From positions 31,305 through 95,304 of the forward strand of contig DASVDQ010000014.1 of NCBI GenBank assembly GCA_036381035.1: DNA of 64,000 bases, given 5' to 3'. Each line of letters opens with the position of its first letter. Position 1 is the stretch's first letter. Of this stretch, positions 19,590-27,353 are shown in pieces. The notes beneath the pieces were generated by a model. The model had not been told where the DNA came from, did no database searches, and saw nothing but the letters and a program-made list of their open reading frames with translations. A program made the position numbers and the translations under genes. The stretch comes from Trueperaceae bacterium. Lineage in GTDB: Bacteria; Deinococcota; Deinococci; Deinococcales; Trueperaceae.

Positions 19590-20201
19590 GTGGCCGGGGA
19601 GAGGGTCACCGTCGCGCGCGAGGCGGAGCACGAGGACGTCGTCGACGGCTCGCGCTTCATCGCGCGCGTGCGGCCGGTGCGCAGCGCCGCCGAGGCCGAG
19701 GAGCTGATCGCGTCGGCCCGGCGCGACCACCCCGACGCCACGCACCACTGCTGGGCCTACAAGGTCGGGGAGGCCGTCCGCTTCTCGGACGACGGCGAGC
19801 CGGGCGGCACCGCGGGCCGGCCGATGCTCGAGGTCATGCTCAAGCGCGGGCTGGACGGCTGCGCCGCGGTCGTGATCAGGTACTTCGGCGGCAGGAAGCT
19901 CGGCGCCGGCGGGCTGGTGAGGGCCTACGGCGCCGCCGTCGCGCGCGCCCTGGACGCGGCCGGCGTGCGCACGCTCACCGCCTACCACAGGCTGCGCGTG
20001 CGGGCGCCCTTCGCGAGCGCCGACGCCGTCCTGCGGGAGCTGGGCCCCGGCGCGACCCCCGGCTTCGACGAGCGCGGGCTCGTCGCCGAGGTCGCCGTGC
20101 CGGCGGCGGAGGCGGGCGCCATGACCGACAGGCTGGCCGCGCTCACCAGGGGAGCGGCCGAGGTCGAGTTCGTCGGCACCGAGGAGGGGCCGTCCGCGTG
20201 A
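19590..20201 (+). CDS. IMPACT/YigZ family protein
   Basis: This 203-residue protein matches the YigZ/UPF0029 (IMPACT) family. The N-terminal domain contains SRFIARVRPVRSAAEAEELI, ATHHCWAYKVG, FSDDGEPGGTAGRPMLEV and the signature VIRYFGGRKLGAGGLVRAYG. A second ferredoxin-like DUF1949-type domain follows (about residues 135-203). The bacterial protein's role is not settled; the eukaryotic relative inhibits GCN2. The GTG start is supported by a -10 box seven bases upstream and by the family N-terminus. It is divergent from cysS and followed by a non-coding stretch. Confidence 0.92.
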   Translation: MAGERVTVAREAEHEDVVDGSRFIARVRPVRSAAEAEELIASARRDHPDATHHCWAYKVGEAVRFSDDGEPGGTAGRPMLEVMLKRGLDGCAAVVIRYFGGRKLGAGGLVRAYGAAVARALDAAGVRTLTAYHRLRVRAPFASADAVLRELGPGATPGFDERGLVAEVAVPAAEAGAMTDRLAALTRGAAEVEFVGTEEGPSA

Positions 20202-20431
20202 AGGCGGACCCGCCGGCGCCGGCGCCCGGCGAAGGAGGGCCGCTCCCGCACCGCGCCGCTCCCGGCACCCCAGCGCCGTCGCCGCGCGGACGGCACCGGG
20301 CCCGTCGGCCTTCAGCGGGTCTTCATCCCGACGGCACCACGCCCACGCAGCGTGACAGCATGAGGGGAGCACGCGGCCCGGCACGACCGGCCGGGGCCGC
20401 GCCCGCGGCGCAGCCGCCTGGAGGTCCCGAG
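20202..20431 (+). other. Intergenic region, 230 bases
   Basis: The region holds GC-rich dyads near 20210-20225 and no convincing gene. A promoter for the downstream lipoprotein should lie here, but I cannot point to a clear -35/-10 pair. Confidence 0.4.
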
Positions 20432-21094
20432 ATGTCCCACGCCGAGGCGCCGGCGAAGGAAGCCCCCACCCGCTCGCCCGTGCGGCGCGCGACCGCTCTC
20501 GCGCTCGCCGCCCTGCTGTCCGCCCTCGCGCTCGTGGCCTGCGCGCCGAGCGCCCGCGACGAGACGCGTCCGCTGGTGGCGATCATGAACGCCCCGGCCC
20601 AGTCGGCCGTGAGGGGCGCCGCCGAGATCGTGCAGGACGTGCTGTTCGCCGACGAGGGGCGGACCTTCGACCTCGTCAGCTCCTTCACGATGCGCTTCCT
20701 CGAGTCGCACACGGACCTCTTCCACAGCCAGGCGGCGCCGTCGGCGGCGCGGATCGCCCGCAACCAGGGCGCCGACCTGGCGGTGATGGTCGGCGCGCCC
20801 GTGCTCGAGCGCGACGTCTCGCTGTCGCGCGACGAGGCGTCGCGGCGGGTCGACGTCTCCCTGGCCCTCGAGGCCCAGGTCGTCGACCCCGAGACGGCGG
20901 CGGTCGTGCAGACGCTGCGCACGCGCACGCACCAGGGCTCGCGCGTCGAGGCGAACGACGTGCCCCTGCCCGACCCGTCGGACGACATCACGGTGCAGGC
21001 GCTCCTCGAGGACGCCGCGCCCGAGCTGGCCCGCTCGCTGGCCGCCGAGCTGCCGTTCCTCTTCCGCGAGCTCCTCATCGACACCGGGGACTAG
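20432..21094 (+). CDS. Predicted lipoprotein of unknown function
   Basis: The protein is 220 residues, starting at an ATG behind GGAGG. A hydrophobic segment ends in the lipobox LVAC with Cys37 as the predicted lipidated residue, so it should be membrane anchored on the outside. The mature part is acidic with alternating helices and strands. PLVAIMNAPAQSAVRGAAEI at the front and a final helix rich in Leu/Glu/Ala (LARSLAAELPFLFRELLI) stand out, and DLAVMVGAPVLERDVSL in the middle resembles outer-membrane lipoproteins that bind nucleotides or assemble secretion rings, without a firm match. It converges with the membrane operon on the other strand. Confidence 0.8.
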   Translation: MSHAEAPAKEAPTRSPVRRATALALAALLSALALVACAPSARDETRPLVAIMNAPAQSAVRGAAEIVQDVLFADEGRTFDLVSSFTMRFLESHTDLFHSQAAPSAARIARNQGADLAVMVGAPVLERDVSLSRDEASRRVDVSLALEAQVVDPETAAVVQTLRTRTHQGSRVEANDVPLPDPSDDITVQALLEDAAPELARSLAAELPFLFRELLIDTGD

Positions 21095-21135
21095 GCGCCG
21101 GCGGACGCCACCGGGCCACTCCACCGTGACGCGCC

Positions 21136-22560
21136 CTACCTGAAGTAGCGCCTGATGACCTCTTGGTAGGCGAGCGGGAGGTCGCCCTCGGTCAGGGCCT
21201 CCTCGGCGGCGGCCTGGTACTCGGTCGGCGCCCGGCCCGGCGGCAGGTACACCTCGGTGTCGCCGGGCAGCCTCACGGTGCCGGCGGGGTTCTCCGGTCC
21301 GTCCTGCAGCACGCCGGGCAGCAGCTCCGGCGCGCGCGCCTGGCCGGGCGCCACCCCCGCCTCTGCCTCGGGACCCACGCCCGCGCCGGCGCCGGTCGGG
21401 TCGTCCGGGTTCGGTGCCTGCGAGCCGTCGTCTGGCATGAGCCCCCGCTCCGAGTCGCCGCCCTCGCCCTCGCCGGCCTCCCCGCCGGCCTCGGGCGTCT
21501 CGCCGCCCTGGCCGCCGGGCTGCTGCGAGGGGCTCGGCTCCCCGCCCTGCTCGCCGCCCTCGCCGTCGCCGCCCTCGCCCTGTCGGCGTCCCTGCTCGTC
21601 ACCCTGCCCCTCGCCCTGGCCGTCGCCGTCCTCGCCCTGGTCGCCCGGCTGTCCCGCGCCGTCGTCGCCCTCTGACGGACCGCCCTCGCCCTGCCGGCCC
21701 TGCGGCTGGTCCCGGCGGTCGAGCTGGACGCGCTCGGGCTGGCCCTGTCCGTCTGACGGTGACGCCGGCCCGTCGGCGCGCGGCGGCTGCGCCCCGGGCT
21801 GCCCGGGGGACCCGGGCCTGTCGGGGGGCGGCGAGCTGTCGGGGCGCTCGCGCAGGGAGTCGAGGAAGCGCGACAGCGGCGCCGCGGACGACCCCTCGCC
21901 CCCCGGAGGCGCCGCGGCTGGACCCTCGGCGGCGTCGTCCTCGTCGCGGCGCTCCGGCGCGGCGCCCTCGTCGGCGCGGCCCGGCGCGGCGTCCGGCGGC
22001 GTGGGCACCTGCTCCTCGCGCTCGTCGGCGGGGGCGGCCTCGGGCGCCGGCGGCACCTGGCCGCCGGGCCGCGCGCCGCCGCCGCTGCCGGCGTCCCCCG
22101 GCCCGCCGTACGGGCCGGCGAGGCTGAACAGCACGAGCCCCAGCGCCACGGCCAGGGCCGGCAGCCACCAGGCGGGCGCCGGCTCGGGCCGGACGTCCCT
22201 CACCGCCAGCCGGGCGCGCTCCACCACAGAGGAGCGCAGGCCGAACTCGTCCTCGGCGCCGGTCTGCACGACGTCCAGCGCGGTCTCGTAGGAGAGGCCG
22301 GCGCGCCCGCGGATGTAGGCGAGCGCCTCCTCGCGCGCGCCGCGCACCGGCACCGCGGCGCCGGCGGCCAGGCCCAGCGCGACGGCCAGCAGGTGGGTCG
22401 TGACGTCGGCGCCCCAGGCCAGCGCCAGCACCGAGGCGACCAGCGCGAGGACGGCGCCGCGCCGCAGGCGCACCGACAGCGCGGCGCGCGCCGCGAGGGC
22501 CTCGTGCAGCCTGAACGCGTCGCCCCGCTCGCTGCGGCGCCGGCGCGAGGCGGCGATCAC
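21136..22560 (-). CDS. Membrane protein with long disordered Gly/Gln/Glu/Asp region (third gene of operon)
   Basis: The protein is 474 residues, starting with GTG overlapping the previous stop (GTGA). Two hydrophobic segments lie near residues 30-65 and a third at about 128-147 (WWLPALAVALGLVLFSLAG). From roughly 150 to 420 the sequence is low complexity, dominated by Gly, Pro, Asp, Glu and Gln with repeats such as GEGGDGEGGEQGG and GQGEGQGDEQG. The last 45 residues regain structure (LPGDTEVYLPPGRAPTEYQA, LPLAYQEVIRRYFR). Between the first helices is a short helical motif (AYIRGRAGLSYETALDV). I do not recognise the family; the architecture suggests a membrane anchor with a long flexible surface or cytoplasmic tail. 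Confidence 0.8.
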   Translation of the reverse strand: MIAASRRRRSERGDAFRLHEALAARAALSVRLRRGAVLALVASVLALAWGADVTTHLLAVALGLAAGAAVPVRGAREEALAYIRGRAGLSYETALDVVQTGAEDEFGLRSSVVERARLAVRDVRPEPAPAWWLPALAVALGLVLFSLAGPYGGPGDAGSGGGARPGGQVPPAPEAAPADEREEQVPTPPDAAPGRADEGAAPERRDEDDAAEGPAAAPPGGEGSSAAPLSRFLDSLRERPDSSPPPDRPGSPGQPGAQPPRADGPASPSDGQGQPERVQLDRRDQPQGRQGEGGPSEGDDGAGQPGDQGEDGDGQGEGQGDEQGRRQGEGGDGEGGEQGGEPSPSQQPGGQGGETPEAGGEAGEGEGGDSERGLMPDDGSQAPNPDDPTGAGAGVGPEAEAGVAPGQARAPELLPGVLQDGPENPAGTVRLPGDTEVYLPPGRAPTEYQAAAEEALTEGDLPLAYQEVIRRYFR

Positions 22561-23228
22561 GGCGCGACCTCGCGGACCGGCCGAGCGGCCCACAGGGCCA
22601 GCACCGCGCCCGCCGACATCACCGCCGCGTAGAGCGGCGATGCCTCGAACGTCGCGAACCAGGGGCTCGCCAGACGCAGTCCCAGGGCGACGTCGAGCCA
22701 GGCCGTGGCGGCCAGGAGCGCCGGCACGGCCAGGGGCAGCAGCGCGCCGAGGCGGGCCACGCGCAGGGCCCGCCCCAGACCGAGGCCGATCCCGAAGTAG
22801 CCGGCGGTGGCGAGGAAGGGGGAGAGCAGCGACCAGCCCAGGCTCGTGCTCGGGTAGGCGGCGGCGTGGCTGAGGACGTCGAAGGGGAGGGTGATCACGA
22901 CCATCGAGAGCAGCGCGACCATGGTGGCCGCCACCTCCCGCCGCCAGGCGGGCTCGCCATGGGGCGGCGCCTCCGGCGGGGGGACGAACGAGGCGCCCAG
23001 CTCGGCTCGGCGCGGGCGCGCGCCGACGGCGGCGCCCCAGGCCAGGGCGGCGAGCGCCAGCATCACGGCGCGGACGGGCGCGACGACCGACCAGGAGTCG
23101 TTGACGACGGCGCTGCCGGCGGGCCAGCTCATGGCGAGCACCAGGCAGAGCGCGGCCAGCATGCCCGTGAGGCCCTGGAGCATGTCCTGGCGGCTCAAGC
23201 GGGCCGCGGCGGAGCCGAGGAGGCTCAC
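22557..23228 (-). CDS. Six-helix integral membrane protein of unknown function (second gene of operon)
   Basis: The protein is 223 residues, starting at GTG 23228 overlapping the upstream stop by four bases. Six hydrophobic segments are visible: MLAALCLVLAMSW, VVAPVRAVMLALAALAWG, ATMVALLSMVVITL, LSPFLATAGYFGIGLGLG, LLPLAVPALLAATAWL and YAAVMSAGAVLALWAA. A soluble loop of about 30 residues, rich in Pro and charged residues, separates helices two and three. No transporter signature is visible. It is sandwiched between genes 23225-24679 and 21136-22560 with GTGA overlaps on both sides, so the three products are probably made in fixed ratio and work together. Confidence 0.8.
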   Translation of the reverse strand: MSLLGSAAARLSRQDMLQGLTGMLAALCLVLAMSWPAGSAVVNDSWSVVAPVRAVMLALAALAWGAAVGARPRRAELGASFVPPPEAPPHGEPAWRREVAATMVALLSMVVITLPFDVLSHAAAYPSTSLGWSLLSPFLATAGYFGIGLGLGRALRVARLGALLPLAVPALLAATAWLDVALGLRLASPWFATFEASPLYAAVMSAGAVLALWAARPVREVAP

Positions 23229-24679
23229 AGCTCCTCCACGACACCGGCGTCGAGGAGCGCCGGCGCCAGCCACACGGTGCAGCCGACCTCGCAGCCCGAC
23301 ACGGCCACGACGCTCCCCACGGGCAGCAACGGCAGCAGGGAGGCGTACGCCTCGTGCGGCGGGCCGTCCTCGCCGCGCAGCGGGGAGGACGCGGCGCCCG
23401 GCGCCAGGTCGCCCTGCGGCCCGAGGCCGACCACGAGCACGTCGCTGAGCGGCGCGGCGCCGCGGTTCACGAGCCGGCCGTCCTCCAGCGCGAGCGGCGC
23501 GTCGACGAGCTCCGGCGCCATGACCAGCACGACGGAGCGCCAGCCGGGCAGGTCGAGGTGGAGGCCGGCGTCGTCGACGAGGTAGGGGCGCGCGTCGAGC
23601 GGGTGCGCCAGTGCAGGGACCTCGACGGTCGTCGCGGGCAGCGTGTAGCGCTCCTCCAGCCGCGTGGCCAGCGCCAGCTCGCCGCCGACCACGGCGACGG
23701 TGCGCGAGCCGACGACCTGAGGCTCGCCCGGCCGCGCGTAGAGCCACGCCGCGCCGGACACCAGGCCGGCGAGCAGCAGCGCCGAGGCCAGGCCGGGCGC
23801 CCCGAACAGGCGCGTGACCGTGACGGCCAGGGCGGAGAAGGCCACCGCGGCCGCGACGACGAGCTGCTGCCGCAGCGGCGCCGGCGGCGCGACGAGCGGA
23901 CGCGCCGCGGCGGCGGCGACGAGCTCCTGGCGGGGCGGACGCGTCTCGGCGAAGCGCTCGACGGCCACGGCGACGTCGGCCGGCGAGCCGTCCACGACCA
24001 GCACCGCGCCGGCGCCCAGGGGCCGGCGCGGCCGAGAGGCGAGGAGCAGCACCTCGGCGTGGCTGGCCGGCATCTCGCCGTGCACCACCACCGCGGCCCC
24101 GGCGGCAGCGGCGGCGGCCAGCGCCTCGAGCCGCGGCGGGGCGGCGCTGCCGTCGACGATCACGCTCCGCACGCCGTCGTAGGCCTCGGGCGTGAGGGGG
24201 AGCTCGGCCGCGCTGACGTCGACCACGCGCGCGTCAGGCCCGAAGGCAGCGGAGTAGGCGCCGCTCTGCCTGCTCAGCACGACGTCGAGCTCGCGGGAGT
24301 CCTGGTCGCGCCCGGGGATGCCGCCGCTGGCGATCACGCCTCCCTCGCTCACGAGGGCCCAGGTCACGCTCGCGAACGGCCTGACGAACACCGTGTGCTC
24401 CACGACGGAGAGCCCGGGGCCGCCGGAGACCGGGAGCTGCAGGCGGAAGGGCACGGCGCCGGAGCGCAGCGAGCCCTGGTCGAAGGTGACCTCGAGGAGG
24501 CTGCCGAGCGGCACGTCGCGGGCGACGACGCGCAGCGGGTTCCAGGCGCCGACGACGACGTTGCCGCCGATGCCGATCTGGAGGTCCACGCCCGGCTGCG
24601 CCAGCGCCGTGGGGAGCGCTGCGAGCAGGGCCAGCAGCAGCGGGGCCGCCGACCGCGTGGCGCGGGGGAGCCGGTTCAC
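23225..24679 (-). CDS. Secreted/membrane protein of unknown function (first gene of operon)
   Basis: The protein is 484 residues, starting with GTG at 24679 six bases after a TATACT -10 box. A signal peptide covers about residues 1-27 (LLLALLAALPTALAQ). A beta-rich domain follows to about 145 (NVVVGAWNPLRVVARDVPLG), then a Rossmann-like part with VVVHGEMPASHAEVLLLAS (about 150-235). Two transmembrane helices lie near 270-315, and a second alpha/beta region covers 325-484 with VVLVMAPELVDAPL. The layout (outside domain, two helices, alpha/beta domain) recalls proteins encoded beside MoxR/DUF58 genes, but no such gene is here. Function is unknown. Confidence 0.8.
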   Translation of the reverse strand: MNRLPRATRSAAPLLLALLAALPTALAQPGVDLQIGIGGNVVVGAWNPLRVVARDVPLGSLLEVTFDQGSLRSGAVPFRLQLPVSGGPGLSVVEHTVFVRPFASVTWALVSEGGVIASGGIPGRDQDSRELDVVLSRQSGAYSAAFGPDARVVDVSAAELPLTPEAYDGVRSVIVDGSAAPPRLEALAAAAAAGAAVVVHGEMPASHAEVLLLASRPRRPLGAGAVLVVDGSPADVAVAVERFAETRPPRQELVAAAAARPLVAPPAPLRQQLVVAAAVAFSALAVTVTRLFGAPGLASALLLAGLVSGAAWLYARPGEPQVVGSRTVAVVGGELALATRLEERYTLPATTVEVPALAHPLDARPYLVDDAGLHLDLPGWRSVVLVMAPELVDAPLALEDGRLVNRGAAPLSDVLVVGLGPQGDLAPGAASSPLRGEDGPPHEAYASLLPLLPVGSVVAVSGCEVGCTVWLAPALLDAGVVEEL

Positions 24680-24685
24680 GGCGCG

Positions 24686-24691
24686 AGTATA
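24686..24691 (-). promoter_or_regulatory. -10 element of the three-gene membrane operon (leaderless)
   Basis: Minus-strand TATACT, a strong box, ends six bases before the GTG at 24679. Confidence 0.6.
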
Positions 24692-24848
24692 GCGGCGGGC
24701 CCCGTGACGCCGCCGCCGCGGTGGGCACGAACCGACCGGCGTCGTGGCCCGGTCGGAGGCGGCGTCTGCCGCCGCTGCGGGACGCCGTGGACCGCCGTGC
24801 GAGGGGCGCGCCGCGACCGACGAGGGTGAGCGTCCCGCGCGCGCCGGG

Positions 24849-26414
24849 TCAGCGGCCCTCGGGCAGGAAGACGATCGCGCTCACGACGCGCCGTTCGGTG
24901 CGGCGGTTCACGACGTCGCCGTCGAGGACGAGGGTGGTGCTGCTGCCGCTGTCGAGTCGCATGGCGTCGGAGGCGCCGAGGGCCAGGAACAGGCCCACCA
25001 GGTCGCGCGCCCGCATCGTCTCGGCGACGACGAGCAGCGTCGTGCCGTCCGGCCGCACGCCGATCGCCGCCTGCTGGGTGAGCCCGTCGAGGATCCTCTC
25101 GCCCGTGGGGAAGCCCTCGACCGCCGGCTCGTAAGCGGGCACGCCGTCCTTCAGGAGCAGCGGACCGGCCTCGACCGCCCAGCGCGCGCTGCTGAAGCCG
25201 GGCGGGTCGATGCGGGCCTCGATCGTCACCCTGTCGCCGGTGTCGAGGAGGGCGATGTCGCGGTTCGTCGGCGGGTAGACGAGGGCGTAGGCGTCGCCGT
25301 CGGGCACCTCGCGGGGGCCGACCTTGTTCTCGACGACGACGCCGTCCTTGACGACGAGCACGCCCATGTCCGGCCGGCCGGCCAGCGCGCCCGGCGTCGA
25401 CACCACGCCCACGCCGTCCTGCACGGGGCCGACCTCGACGACCCCGCGCGGGGTGTGGAGGCGCACCGAGGCCTTGACCCTGTCGATGACGGGCTTGCCC
25501 GCGCCGAAGGCCACGCTGGCGCGCCCGCGGCTGGGCAGCGACAGCAGGCCGTGGTCGACCAGCAGGTAGCCGATCGCCTCGAACGTCGCCGTGTCGAAGT
25601 AGCCGGCGTTGAGGGCCACGAGCGCGCCGTCGGCGAGCTGCGAGACCGTGCGCGGCACCTTGCTCTCGCCCACGACGCGGAACTGGCCGCTGCCCGGCGC
25701 GATGCTCACGACGTGCACGACGGAGCCGCCGCCGGCCGTGCGGTAGTTGAAGCGGCGGTAGTCGACGCCGGGGGCCAGGGCCCGGGAGATCTCGGGCTGG
25801 TCGAGGACGCGCCGCGGGACCACGTCCACGACGACGCGGGTCGGCGCGGTCAGGGCGAAGTACTCGTAGGTGAACGCCGGGCCGGTGAGGCGCAGGGACG
25901 TGCCGTCGGGGTCGGCGGCGAGGCTCACCTCCACGCCGCCCAGCTCCTCCGGCTCCGCGGCGGGCAGGACCAACGGCGGCAGGCGCAGCTCCAGCGCCTG
26001 CCCCTCGGCGATCGCGCCCTGGCCGGAGAAGCCGGCGAGGGCGGCGGGGTCGAGGTCGGGCACGTCGAGGACGATGCGCACCTCGGCGTCGCCCGAGGTC
26101 CGCACGGCCTCCACGCGCGGGGTCGTGACCCCGAGGGCCTCGAGCGTCTCGCCGTCGACGAGCACGTCGGAGCCGGACACCACCGGGGCCGCGAACGGGG
26201 CGCCGGTGAGCCAGCCCAGCCCCGCGACGTAGACGAGCTCCTCGCCGCGGTACGCGATCGTCACGGCGTCGCCGTCGACGGTGGCCGTGGCCCCGGGCAG
26301 GCGGTAGAGCGGCCCCTGGGCCGCGGCGAGCTGCTCCTGCGCCGAGGCCGCGCCCACGGCCAGGGCGATGGCCCAGAGCGCGGCGCGTGCGGCGAGACGT
26401 GCTGCTGCCGGCAT
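24849..26414 (-). CDS. Secreted phosphodiester glycosidase family protein (NAGPA-like)
   Basis: The protein is 521 residues. It has a signal peptide (about 1-25), then an N-terminal region with a copper-amine-oxidase-like or AMIN-like beta fold to about residue 215 (VDVVPRRVLDQPEISRALAP marks its end). The C-terminal NAGPA/DUF2233 domain follows, with GALVALNAGYFDTATFEAIG, WAVEAGPLLLKDGVP, QQAAIGVRPDGTTLLVVAET and AMRLDSGSSTTLVLDG. Family members cleave phosphodiester-linked sugars, and bacterial ones are linked to cell-wall or exopolysaccharide turnover. The ATG at 26414 follows a weak TAAGACT element. It is monocistronic. Confidence 0.9.
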   Translation of the reverse strand: MPAAARLAARAALWAIALAVGAASAQEQLAAAQGPLYRLPGATATVDGDAVTIAYRGEELVYVAGLGWLTGAPFAAPVVSGSDVLVDGETLEALGVTTPRVEAVRTSGDAEVRIVLDVPDLDPAALAGFSGQGAIAEGQALELRLPPLVLPAAEPEELGGVEVSLAADPDGTSLRLTGPAFTYEYFALTAPTRVVVDVVPRRVLDQPEISRALAPGVDYRRFNYRTAGGGSVVHVVSIAPGSGQFRVVGESKVPRTVSQLADGALVALNAGYFDTATFEAIGYLLVDHGLLSLPSRGRASVAFGAGKPVIDRVKASVRLHTPRGVVEVGPVQDGVGVVSTPGALAGRPDMGVLVVKDGVVVENKVGPREVPDGDAYALVYPPTNRDIALLDTGDRVTIEARIDPPGFSSARWAVEAGPLLLKDGVPAYEPAVEGFPTGERILDGLTQQAAIGVRPDGTTLLVVAETMRARDLVGLFLALGASDAMRLDSGSSTTLVLDGDVVNRRTERRVVSAIVFLPEGR

Positions 26415-26467
26415 CGGGTCGGAGTCTTACCTTCCGGCGCCCGCGATGGTGAGACCAGCGGCCACTT

Positions 26468-27247
26468 TCAGATGGCGTGGAAGAGCGACATGAGCGGCTC
26501 GATGCCCACGGGCCCGCCGAGTACCTGGCTGAGGCCGAGCTCGAGCCGGTAGGCCTCGACGTCGCGGCGGTTGAACGTCAAGGAGCCCGAGGCCATCGCC
26601 TGCCGCCGGAGCGGCGAGACGACGTCGGGGACGAGGTCGACGAGCGTGAGGTGGGGGCCGAGCAGGTCGGGCGGGACCGTGACGCTCTCGTCGAGGCGCA
26701 GCACGAGGTCGGCCTGCTCGAGCACCGTGCGCACGATCGGGTCCGCGGCCGCGCGCGCCAGCAGCGCCGTGCCGGCCGCGCCCTGCGGCAGGACGCCCTC
26801 GGCGGCCACCCTGTCCCTGGCGAGCACCGCCAGCGAGCCGGCGCCCATGCTGACCGCCTCGCGCGCCAGGGAGCGCGCCGCGGTGCCGGCGCCGAGGACC
26901 ACGACCCTCGCCCCGGCTCCGTCCCAGCGGTGGGCGGCGAGCATCGCGGCCAGCGCGCGGCCGAGGCAGTGGTCGGCCATCACGCCGGCCTGCGTCACCG
27001 TGAGCGTGTCCGCCGCCCCCAGCTCCTGGGCGTCGAGCGAGCTGCGGTCGGCGAGCCGCTGGGCCTCGGCCTGGCGCGACTCGTCGAGTACCATCGCGCC
27101 GGCGAAGTCGAGGCGCTTGAGGCCGACGATGACGTCGGCCATGGGCCCGGGTGGGACGGGGTGGAGGTGGAAGCGCCCGGCGGCGTCCCGGAACGAGCGC
27201 ACGGCGTGGGCCACGTCGTCGTCGCACAGGCAGGCAACGAGGTGCAC
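26468..27247 (-). CDS. Shikimate dehydrogenase-like protein with degenerate active site
   Basis: The protein is 259 residues. The C-terminal half has a NAD(P)-binding Rossmann pattern (VVVLGAGTAARSLAREAVSMGA) followed by DLVLRLDESVTVPPDLLGPH and TLVDLVPDVVSPLRRQAMASG, the order expected in AroE. The N-terminal substrate domain keeps the AroE-like order (LDAQELGAADTLTV in place of IGAVNT), but the catalytic lysine of the NVTIPHK segment is replaced (GAMVLDESR) and the NTD motif reads MADHC. It is therefore unlikely to reduce 3-dehydroshikimate normally. Another AroE may exist elsewhere. GTG at 27247 lies five bases after a TATCCT box. Confidence 0.75.
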   Translation of the reverse strand: MHLVACLCDDDVAHAVRSFRDAAGRFHLHPVPPGPMADVIVGLKRLDFAGAMVLDESRQAEAQRLADRSSLDAQELGAADTLTVTQAGVMADHCLGRALAAMLAAHRWDGAGARVVVLGAGTAARSLAREAVSMGAGSLAVLARDRVAAEGVLPQGAAGTALLARAAADPIVRTVLEQADLVLRLDESVTVPPDLLGPHLTLVDLVPDVVSPLRRQAMASGSLTFNRRDVEAYRLELGLSQVLGGPVGIEPLMSLFHAI

Positions 27248-27252
27248 GGCTG

Positions 27253-27258
27253 AGGATA
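27253..27258 (-). promoter_or_regulatory. -10 element of the AroE-like gene (leaderless)
   Basis: Minus-strand TATCCT ends five bases before the GTG at 27247. Confidence 0.55.
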
Positions 27259-27326
27259 ACCCGCGCGTCCGCCGGCCCCGCTGCGGCCGGCGGCCGGCAC
27301 GTCGCCGGGGACGCGGCTCCCGGGGC

Positions 27327-27332
27327 TATACT
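27327..27332 (+). promoter_or_regulatory. -10 element of thrS
   Basis: TATACT lies 21 bases before the thrS GTG, leaving a short leader that carries the GAGGTGA ribosome site. Confidence 0.5.
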
Positions 27333-27353
27333 CACGCTCCTGAGGTGACGAAC

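Noticed and set aside
21400..22100. Tandem nucleotide repeats
   Set aside because: They are explained by low-complexity Gly/Glu/Gln/Asp codons of the membrane protein.
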